Assembly (NCBI GenBank): GCA_002305505.1
Contig: DBRC01000014.1
Coordinates: forward strand, 38,062-53,480
DNA from: Prevotella sp. UBA1378
GTDB taxonomy: Bacteria; Bacteroidota; Bacteroidia; Bacteroidales; Bacteroidaceae
Reading direction: 5' to 3'
Length of the DNA: 15,419 nucleotides
Of this stretch, positions 6,070-12,321 are shown piece after piece. How positions within the stretch are numbered: the stretch's first letter is position 1; the number at the start of each line of letters is the position of its first letter. Both the position numbers and the translations under genes were made by a program. The notes beneath the pieces are model-generated. The model was given only the letters and a program-made list of their open reading frames with translations. It was not told where the DNA came from and searched no databases.

Positions 6070-7392
6070 CTATAGCGGTAAATAGCGGTAAATAGCGGTT
6101 TGCATCACCCCGCGCATCGACAGGAAAAGCAGCATGGCCAGCCACAGGCCATGATTGCCCATGGAAGGGAGCATCAACAGGCAGGTAAGGAAAAACACGG
6201 CAGCGGCAACCACCGACGAAAGCAGCATCGCCCGCGTAGCCGTAATGCCGATGAACACGCCGTCCCAAATGAATGCCGCCACGCCTGCGGCGGGGATGAA
6301 CCACGACCACCACAGATAGTCGCTCATGGCCGTAAGCACCTGCACATCAGTGGTAAGCAGGTGCACGAACCAACTGCCGGCACATACATAGCAAGCCGTA
6401 AATACCGCCACCATCGCCGTGCCCCAACCGAACAGGCGGCGGACCACACCGCTGAAAGCCTTGCGGTTACGGGCACCGTGGTACAAGCCGCACAGTGCTT
6501 CGCCGGCGTATGCAAAGCCGTCCATCACGTAAGAGAAGAGCAGGTAAAGCTGCATGAGCACGGTGTTGACCGCCAAAACCACGGCACCCTGCTTGGCACC
6601 CACCGACGTGAAGTAGAGATTGACTGCTACGAGAAACAGCGTGCGGAGGAAGATATCGCGGTTCACCTTGAACATGTCGCTCCAGCCCGATGTCCACGAA
6701 AGCGAAAGGGCACTGCGCACAATGCGCCGCCACGCCCGCCGCCCCCTCACATCGACAGGCAACGGAGCCAACAGCATCAATGCTGCCGCAAAACCGGCAT
6801 ACTGGGCCACCACCGTACCTACGGCAACACCTTCAATCTTCATGCCCAAGCCAAAGACCAAAAGCAGCGAAGCAAGGATATTCACCACGTTCTGCATAAT
6901 GGCTATTGCCATCGGTATGCGTGTGTTTTGCATGCCGATATACCATCCTGAAAGACCATAAAGCCCCAATACGGCAGGCGCCCCCCATACCACAACGGAA
7001 AAATAGCGGGCAGCCAACGGCGACACATCGGCCGTAGGCCCTACCAGCCGGAACATCATCCACTGCAAAGGTTCCTGGAAAACGATGATCAGCACCGACA
7101 CGAGCAATGCCACTGACAGCGAGCGCACCAACAACGACGACACGCCGGCCACGTCGCGCCGCCCCAATGCCTGCGACGTCAGCCCGCTTGTACCCATGCG
7201 GAGAAATGCGAATATCCAGTAGATGAGGTTGAAAATCATCGAACCGACGGCTATTGCCCCGATATAGGCGGCATCGCCGATATGTCCCACGATGGCCACG
7301 TCGATCATACCAAGCAAGGGCACGGTAATGTTCGACACAATCGAAGGCAGGGCTATTTGCAATATACGTCTGTCGGTTTGGTTCATCAACAT
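6070..7392 (-). CDS. MATE family efflux transporter (DinF-like)
   Basis: A 440-residue integral membrane protein of the multidrug and toxin extrusion family, which exports compounds using a sodium or proton gradient across the inner membrane. About twelve hydrophobic segments are visible. The first carries the family signature ALPSIVSNITVPLLGMIDVAIVGHIG with a membrane aspartate (Asp31), followed by FLRMGTSGLTSQALGRRD, a conserved MATE loop. Length is normal for the family and the pattern resembles the DinF branch; the substrate is unknown. The start is uncertain: the first ATG (7390-7392) lies very close to a predicted -7 box, and Met3 (7384-7386) is a good alternative. The last codons and stop lie in a 10-bp tandem repeat. 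It is divergent from bcp. Confidence 0.95.
   Translation of the reverse strand: MLMNQTDRRILQIALPSIVSNITVPLLGMIDVAIVGHIGDAAYIGAIAVGSMIFNLIYWIFAFLRMGTSGLTSQALGRRDVAGVSSLLVRSLSVALLVSVLIIVFQEPLQWMMFRLVGPTADVSPLAARYFSVVVWGAPAVLGLYGLSGWYIGMQNTRIPMAIAIMQNVVNILASLLLVFGLGMKIEGVAVGTVVAQYAGFAAALMLLAPLPVDVRGRRAWRRIVRSALSLSWTSGWSDMFKVNRDIFLRTLFLVAVNLYFTSVGAKQGAVVLAVNTVLMQLYLLFSYVMDGFAYAGEALCGLYHGARNRKAFSGVVRRLFGWGTAMVAVFTACYVCAGSWFVHLLTTDVQVLTAMSDYLWWSWFIPAAGVAAFIWDGVFIGITATRAMLLSSVVAAAVFFLTCLLMLPSMGNHGLWLAMLLFLSMRGVMQTAIYRYLPL
6072..6100. repeat. 10-bp tandem repeat at the 3' end of the MATE gene
   Basis: Unit ATAGCGGTAA occurs at 6072-6081, 6082-6091 and, minus its last base and with one change, at 6092-6100. 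It encodes the C-terminal AIYRYLPL and most of the stop codon. Because 10 is not a multiple of 3, each gained or lost unit would change the reading frame of the tail. Confidence 0.88.
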
Positions 7393-7393
7393 G

Positions 7394-7429
7394 CAAAGTT
7401 ACTGTTTTTACGGAAGAGGTGGCAACAAA
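7394..7429 (-). promoter_or_regulatory. Promoter of the MATE gene, overlapping its start
   Basis: On the minus strand, TAACTTTG (plus 7394-7401) fits the TAnnTTTG -7 consensus. GTTG (plus 7423-7426) lies 21 nt upstream, and TTTG (plus 7426-7429) 24 nt upstream. The box abuts the first ATG, so transcription would start near the second in-frame ATG. Confidence 0.55.
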
Positions 7430-7517
7430 ACCGGCATTTTTTCAGTTTACACCGATTCATTTATACTTATTTAATTAAAAAAAACGACATAAACGGCATT
7501 ATCTCCAGTTTATTCCT

Positions 7518-7525
7518 TATCTTTG
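7518..7525 (+). promoter_or_regulatory. -7 promoter box of bcp
   Basis: TATCTTTG is an exact match to the Bacteroides -7 consensus TAnnTTTG, 28 nt before the bcp start codon. No good -33 TTTG is seen at the usual distance. The leader is A-rich with no clear Shine-Dalgarno motif. Confidence 0.65.
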
Positions 7526-7553
7526 CGATGCGCAATTCAAAATATAACAACTT

Positions 7554-8003
7554 ATGAATATCGGAGACAAAGCGCCCGAAATACTGGGCAAAGACGAGAA
7601 TGGGAAGGAAATAAAACTGAGCGACTACAAAGGACGTAAACTGGTACTCTACTTCTACCCGAAAGACAACACCAGCGGCTGCACCGCCGAGGCATGCAAC
7701 CTACGCGACCATTACGGCGAACTGCAGGCAGCGGGCTACGAGGTGGTGGGCGTGAGCAAGGATACGGCCGCCAGCCATGCGAAATTCAAGGAACAACACG
7801 GGCTGCCTTTCCCGCTGATTGCCGACATCGACCATAGGCTGCTCGAAGCAATGGGCGCATGGGGCGAAAAAAACATGTACGGAAAGAAAACAATGGGCAC
7901 CATCCGCACCACATTCGTCATCGACGGGGATGGCACCATCGAACGTATCTTCGCCGGAAAACAAGTAAAAACGAAAGAGCACGCCACACAAATCCTTAAA
8001 TGA
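7554..8003 (+). CDS. bcp: Thioredoxin-dependent thiol peroxidase (Bcp/PrxQ)
   Basis: A 149-residue peroxiredoxin that reduces hydrogen peroxide and organic hydroperoxides with electrons from thioredoxin in the cytoplasm. The active-site segment YPKDNTSGCTAEAC carries the peroxidatic Cys43 and, five residues later, Cys48 as the probable resolving cysteine, the PrxQ/Bcp arrangement. The family usually has Pro where Ser41 stands here. The thioredoxin-fold elements follow in order, including GVSKDTAASHAKFKEQHGLPF and a C-terminal TTFVIDGDGTI strand. Length is normal for the family. It has its own -7 box and is divergent from the MATE gene. The AraC-type gene starts 69 nt downstream with no obvious promoter or terminator between, so read-through is possible. 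Confidence 0.96.
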   Translation: MNIGDKAPEILGKDENGKEIKLSDYKGRKLVLYFYPKDNTSGCTAEACNLRDHYGELQAAGYEVVGVSKDTAASHAKFKEQHGLPFPLIADIDHRLLEAMGAWGEKNMYGKKTMGTIRTTFVIDGDGTIERIFAGKQVKTKEHATQILK

Positions 8004-8072
8004 ACTACGGCGCATGTTATCAGAGTGCCAGTACTACGGCAATACCGCAACTAACAACATACAGCAACGGAC

Positions 8073-9008
8073 ATGGAGAAGAAAACATACGACGTAAAGA
8101 AAGTAGGCCTGGAATCCATCGACACTTCCGACCCGAGCCTGCAATATATTGACAGCGACATCGCATTTTTCGAAGAACCGCAGCAGATGGACGACATGGC
8201 AGCCCTCAGACTGAATGTCAACGTCCTGCTAATGTGCCTGGAAGGAAGCGCATCGATGGAGCTGAACGGAAGGGAAATCACCGTGGAACGGAGACAGCTG
8301 CTTTTCTGCCACTCAAACGCACTGCTCTCAAACAAGACAATATCGCCCGACTTCAGGTGCTCCGTGCTCTGCATCACCGACCGGCTGCTACGGGCATTGC
8401 TGAGGACGAAGATGGGAATCTGGAACCGCATGATGTACATCAACAAGACGAACGTGATTCCGCTCACCGAAGAAAACATCACAAACATCAAATCGTACTA
8501 CGACCTGGTGAAATGCAAGATGAAACAGCACGAGAACCCCTACAAACGGGAGGTTATCTGCTCATTGCTCAGAACAATACTAATAGACCTCTGCGCACTG
8601 ATTGTGATGCGGAACAAACTCGACGAAAAGGTAGAACTGTCGCAGGGCAAGCTGCTGTTCGGGAGGTTCTTGCAGACACTTGCCGAAAGCAACGTGAAGC
8701 GGCACACGGTGGAACACTACGCCAGCCTGCTTTATGTTACACCTAAATACCTGTCGATGGTGTGCAAGCGCGAAAGCGGGAAAACAGCACTCGAGTGGAT
8801 CCAGGAATATGTATCGGAGGATATCAGGTACTACCTTACCGGTTCGGAGCTCTCGGTGAAAGAGATTGCCAACCGGCTGGGATTCCCCAATATATCGTTT
8901 TTCGGGAAATATGTCCGCGAACGCTTCGGCGTTTCGCCCAAGAAGCTGAGACAGCTTGTCGCTACAGGGAAAACAAACGACATGAACATGGGGCATGGCG
9001 GCCAATAG
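8073..9008 (+). CDS. AraC family transcriptional regulator
   Basis: A 311-residue DNA-binding regulator. The N-terminal ~130 residues resemble the cupin-like sensing domain of AraC proteins (hydrophobic strands around LNVNVLLMCLEGSASMELNGREITVERRQ, residues 47-75). Residues about 209-294 form the double helix-turn-helix: HTVEHYASLLYVTPKYLSMVCKRESG is the first unit, and ELSVKEIANRLGFPNISFFGKYVRERFGVSP is the second with the conserved GF-N-S-F-KY-R--G--P pattern. The effector is unknown. The last 14 nt overlap the start of mutY, so the two are probably co-transcribed. The tail after residue 296 (TGKTNDMNMGHGGQ) is not part of the fold. Confidence 0.95.
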   Translation: MEKKTYDVKKVGLESIDTSDPSLQYIDSDIAFFEEPQQMDDMAALRLNVNVLLMCLEGSASMELNGREITVERRQLLFCHSNALLSNKTISPDFRCSVLCITDRLLRALLRTKMGIWNRMMYINKTNVIPLTEENITNIKSYYDLVKCKMKQHENPYKREVICSLLRTILIDLCALIVMRNKLDEKVELSQGKLLFGRFLQTLAESNVKRHTVEHYASLLYVTPKYLSMVCKRESGKTALEWIQEYVSEDIRYYLTGSELSVKEIANRLGFPNISFFGKYVRERFGVSPKKLRQLVATGKTNDMNMGHGGQ

Positions 9009-10020
9009 GGACAACGGCTTCGCGGCGGCCATACTGGGATGGTTCGGACAGCACGGGCGCGACCTGCCATGGCGCCACACGCATGATGCATACGCCATCT
9101 GGCTGAGCGAGGTCGTGCTGCAACAGACGCGCATCGGGCAAGGACTGACTTACTGGGAACGCATCATCGCACGGTTCCCGACCGTAGCCGACTTGGCGGC
9201 CGCATCGGAGGACGAGGTGCTCCGGCTATGGCAGGGACTGGGCTATTACAGCCGAGCACGCAACCTGCACGCTGCAGCAAAGCAGATAGCCTTAATGGGC
9301 GGTTTCCCATGCACACGGGAGGGCATCAAGGCACTGAAGGGCGTAGGCGACTATACGTCGGCTGCCGTGGCATCGATGGCTTTCGGAGTGCCCGTAGCGG
9401 CCGTCGACGGCAATGTCTACCGCGTACTGGCACGCCACTTCGGCATCGAAACGCCCATCGATACGGGCGAAGGCAAGCGCACGTTTGCACGGATGGCTCA
9501 AGCACTGCTGCCTGCCGACAGGCCGGGCGACTTTAATCAGGCGATGATGGATTTCGGCGCGATGCAATGCACCCCCGCATCGCCGCAATGCGGCGAATGC
9601 CCGCTGGCCGCCACTTGCGATGCGCTGCATACGGGGAGGATAAAGATGCTGCCCGTGAAAAGCAAGGCGGCAAAGGTAAAAGAGCGGCGGCTTACCTATA
9701 TCTACATCCGGCAAGGCAACTCTACCGCTATCCACCGCCGGCCGGCTGGCGACATCTGGCAGGGGCTTTGGGAACCGTTGCTAATTGAAGGCGGAGAACT
9801 GCCGGCCATGGAGGGCAGGCTGACCCTTGTCAAAAAAGGTGTAAGACATGTGCTGACACACCGTATACTGACGGCCGATTTCTTTCTGCTGGAGACCGAG
9901 ACACGCCCCCGGCTGCCCGACGGATACCAATGGATAGACGAGGCCGAACTCGACAGCTACGCCCTGCCGCGACTGGTGGAAAAACTGATGGAAGCATTGA
10001 ACGAAGAACAACAACGATAA
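8995..10020 (+). CDS. mutY: A/G-specific adenine DNA glycosylase
   Basis: A 341-residue base-excision repair enzyme that removes adenine mispaired with 8-oxoguanine. Residue Glu39 in LSEVVLQQTR is the catalytic acid position and Asp138 in AVDGNVYRVLAR the conserved aspartate. The helix-hairpin-helix motif is LKGVGDYTSAAVASMAFG (about 114-131). The [4Fe-4S] ligands Cys192, Cys199, Cys202 and Cys208 show the exact C-X6-C-X2-C-X5-C spacing. The C-terminal NUDIX-like domain (about 230-335) has HRRPAGDIWQGLWEP and the 8-oxoG-recognition region around VLTHRIL. Length is normal. The start at 8995 overlaps the AraC gene by 14 nt; it gives a typical N-terminus leading into RDLPWR. The CoA synthetase gene follows after 13 nt. 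Confidence 0.97.
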   Translation: MAANRDNGFAAAILGWFGQHGRDLPWRHTHDAYAIWLSEVVLQQTRIGQGLTYWERIIARFPTVADLAAASEDEVLRLWQGLGYYSRARNLHAAAKQIALMGGFPCTREGIKALKGVGDYTSAAVASMAFGVPVAAVDGNVYRVLARHFGIETPIDTGEGKRTFARMAQALLPADRPGDFNQAMMDFGAMQCTPASPQCGECPLAATCDALHTGRIKMLPVKSKAAKVKERRLTYIYIRQGNSTAIHRRPAGDIWQGLWEPLLIEGGELPAMEGRLTLVKKGVRHVLTHRILTADFFLLETETRPRLPDGYQWIDEAELDSYALPRLVEKLMEALNEEQQR

Positions 10021-10033
10021 TACGACAACACCG

Positions 10034-12118
10034 ATGATTAACAGACAACTATTGAATCCGGAGAGCATCGCCATCATAGGGGGCTCCAATAACGTACACA
10101 AGCCCGGAGGCGCCATCGTGAAGAATATCATCAGCGGCAACTACCGGGGGGTATTGCGTATCGTCAACCCGAAAGAAGACGAGGTGCAGGGCATCAAAGC
10201 TTTCCACGACGTGAGCGAACTGCCGCCGACGGAACTGGCCATCCTCGTAATACCGGCCAAGTTGTGTCCCGACGTCATCGACAAACTGGCAGCCGAAAAG
10301 GGCGTCAAGGCTTTTATTATCATCTCGGCCGGCTTCGGCGAGGAGACAGAGGCCGGTGCCTTGCTGGAACAGCGCATCCTGGATACTTGCCGGCAATACG
10401 GTGCCGCACTCATCGGCCCCAACTGCATCGGGCTGCTCAACGCCTGCCACCACTCGGTATTCACCAAACCCATCCCCCACCTCGACCCTAAAGGAGCCGA
10501 CTTCATTAGCGGTTCGGGTGCCACAGCTGTCTTCATTCTCGAATCGGCCGTCATCAAAGGTCTGCAGTTCAACAGTGTCTGGTCGATAGGTAACGGTAAG
10601 CAAATAGGCATAGAGGACGTGCTGCAATACATGGACGACAACTTCGACCCGGAACACGACTCGCATGTCAAACTGCTTTACATCGAGAACATCGCCAATC
10701 CCGACAAACTGCTCTTCCACGCAAGCAGCCTCATCCGAAAGGGATGCCGCATTGCCGCCATCAAGGCTGGCTCAAGCGAAAGCGGCAGCCGGGCAGCCTC
10801 GTCGCATACGGGTGCCATCGCATCGAGCGACTCGGCCGTAGAGGCGCTGTTCCGCAAGGCCGGCATCGTGCGTTGCTTCTCGCGCGAAGAGCTCACCACC
10901 GTGGGCTGCGTGTTCATGGTCGAGCGGTCGGCAGGCAACGCCCAACGGCCGGCACTGGCCAATTTCGCCATCGTCACCCATGCCGGCGGCCCCGGCGTGA
11001 TGCTGACCGACGCCCTGTCGAAAGGCGGACTGAACGTACCGAAGCTGGAAGGCGAAGCCACGGAAGAACTCAAAGCACAGCTCTACCCCGGCTCGTCGGT
11101 GGCCAACCCGATCGACATCCTCGCTACGGGCACACCCGAACACCTCGACATTGCCATCGACTACTGCGAACGGCGCTTCGGGAATATAGACGCCATCATC
11201 GTCATCTTCGGTACCACAGGGTTGGTGAAACTCTATGAGACCTACGACGTGCTGCACAAAAAAATAAAAGAGTGCAGGAAGCCCATCTTCCCCATACTGC
11301 CGTGCCTGCATACAGCCGGGCCGGAGGTGGCAGAATTCCTGAAGAAAGGGCACGTAAACTTCAGCGACGAGGTGACGCTGGCCACGGCACTCGCACAAAT
11401 CATCCGCACGCCGCAACCGGCACCGCCCGAGGTTGAACTGTTCGGCGTAGACGTGCCACGCATCCGTGAAATCATCGGCGGTATCAGCAAGAACGGATAC
11501 GTATCGCCCGATGTAGTCCATCAGCTGCTCTCGTGCGCCGGCATACCGATGGTACCCGAGATGGTTAACGCGGAGAAAAAAGAGCTCATCGCCTTCGCCC
11601 GGCGCGTGGGCTATCCCATCGTGGCCAAAGTGGTAGGGCCGATACACAAGAGCGATGTGGGGGGCGTGGCATTGAATATCCACGGAGACAAGCACCTGGC
11701 CCTCGAGTTCGACCGCATGATGGCTATCCACGGTGCCCAAGCGGTCATGGTGCAGAAGATGCTGAAAGGAACCGAGCTTTTCATCGGTGCCAAGTATGAA
11801 CAGCGTTTCGGCCATACGGTCTTATGCGGCCTGGGCGGCATCTTCGTCGAGGTACTGAAAGATGTGTCGAGCGGTTTGGCCCCGCTGTCGTATGCCGAGG
11901 CCTACTCGATGATACACTCGCTAAGAGGCTACAAAATCATCAAGGGCACGCGCGGGCAACAGGGCATCAACGAGCAGAAGTATGCCGAAATCATTGTCAG
12001 GCTGTCCACCCTGCTCCGCTTTGCCACCGAAATCAAGGAAATGGACATCAACCCGTTGCTGGCCGGCGAAAAAGACGTTATTGCCGTAGATGCCCGGATA
12101 TTGATAGAGAAAAGCTAA
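10034..12118 (+). CDS. ADP-forming acyl-CoA (acetate-CoA) synthetase, fused alpha-beta
   Basis: A 694-residue enzyme of the NDP-forming acyl-CoA synthetase family, which interconverts acyl-CoA, ADP and phosphate with free acid, CoA and ATP. Order: CoA-binding Rossmann domain (about 5-130, with SIAIIGGSNN), two ligase-CoA domains (about 150-460), then an ATP-grasp domain (about 488-694). His258 in ASSHTGAIAS is the phosphorylated histidine position and Glu218 in LLYIENI its partner; HKSDVGGV (His538 onward) is the ATP-grasp signature. The family's usual SQSGALG loop reads SGSGATAVF at 159-167. The acid substrate is not predictable beyond short-chain or aryl acids. It lies 13 nt after mutY, probably in the same operon. 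Confidence 0.93.
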   Translation: MINRQLLNPESIAIIGGSNNVHKPGGAIVKNIISGNYRGVLRIVNPKEDEVQGIKAFHDVSELPPTELAILVIPAKLCPDVIDKLAAEKGVKAFIIISAGFGEETEAGALLEQRILDTCRQYGAALIGPNCIGLLNACHHSVFTKPIPHLDPKGADFISGSGATAVFILESAVIKGLQFNSVWSIGNGKQIGIEDVLQYMDDNFDPEHDSHVKLLYIENIANPDKLLFHASSLIRKGCRIAAIKAGSSESGSRAASSHTGAIASSDSAVEALFRKAGIVRCFSREELTTVGCVFMVERSAGNAQRPALANFAIVTHAGGPGVMLTDALSKGGLNVPKLEGEATEELKAQLYPGSSVANPIDILATGTPEHLDIAIDYCERRFGNIDAIIVIFGTTGLVKLYETYDVLHKKIKECRKPIFPILPCLHTAGPEVAEFLKKGHVNFSDEVTLATALAQIIRTPQPAPPEVELFGVDVPRIREIIGGISKNGYVSPDVVHQLLSCAGIPMVPEMVNAEKKELIAFARRVGYPIVAKVVGPIHKSDVGGVALNIHGDKHLALEFDRMMAIHGAQAVMVQKMLKGTELFIGAKYEQRFGHTVLCGLGGIFVEVLKDVSSGLAPLSYAEAYSMIHSLRGYKIIKGTRGQQGINEQKYAEIIVRLSTLLRFATEIKEMDINPLLAGEKDVIAVDARILIEKS

Positions 12119-12205
12119 CTGCCGCCCTGCAACTATGACATTCCGTTGAAAAGAAGTATTGCAGTATTCCCCAGATTATAGCAATGAATAATTCGGGCCC
12201 CGGGT

Positions 12206-12240
12206 CCGACATTCTGACATCGGCAACCGACAGATTGTCA
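12206..12240. promoter_or_regulatory. Candidate paired operator upstream of clpB
   Basis: Two related 14-mers start 21 bp apart, at 12206 (CCGACATTCTGACA) and at 12227 (CCGACAGATTGTCA), sharing 10 of 14 bases. Superimposed dyads are TCTG/CAGA with TCGG/CCGA around a CAA centre. Two helical turns of spacing suit a tandem regulator site. No CIRCE element (TTAGCACTC-N9-GAGTGCTAA) is present. Regulator unknown. Confidence 0.35.
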
Positions 12241-12260
12241 CTTGTAGTATCCCCGGCACG

Positions 12261-12267
12261 TAGTTTG
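12261..12267 (+). promoter_or_regulatory. Weak -7-like box for clpB
   Basis: TAGTTTG resembles TAnnTTTG with one spacer base missing. It lies 55 nt before the clpB start and just downstream of the candidate operator. Low support; clpB may use a different promoter type. Confidence 0.25.
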
Positions 12268-12308
12268 TCCACCTTTCTGCAAAAGCATACACCAAGAACA
12301 ATAATAAG

Positions 12309-12315
12309 AAAGGAG
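12309..12315 (+). promoter_or_regulatory. clpB: Shine-Dalgarno site fixing the clpB start
   Basis: AAAGGAG lies 6 nt before the ATG at 12322. This is the clearest ribosome binding site in the window, where most leaders are merely A-rich, and it supports 12322 over the in-frame ATG at 12184. Confidence 0.85.
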
Positions 12316-12321
12316 CAAAAT

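Noticed and set aside
10772..11815. Open frame of 347 codons antisense to the CoA synthetase gene
   Set aside because: The opposite strand carries an intact enzyme with catalytic motifs; this frame shows none.
12191..12210. GC-rich palindrome (GGGCCC/CCCGGG) after the CoA synthetase gene as a terminator
   Set aside because: The arms overlap, leaving no clean stem, and no T-tract follows.
12184..12321. In-frame extension of clpB by 46 codons to an ATG at 12184
   Set aside because: The added residues do not resemble the Clp N-domain, and a strong Shine-Dalgarno site sits before 12322, where the standard N-terminus MTFDKFT begins.
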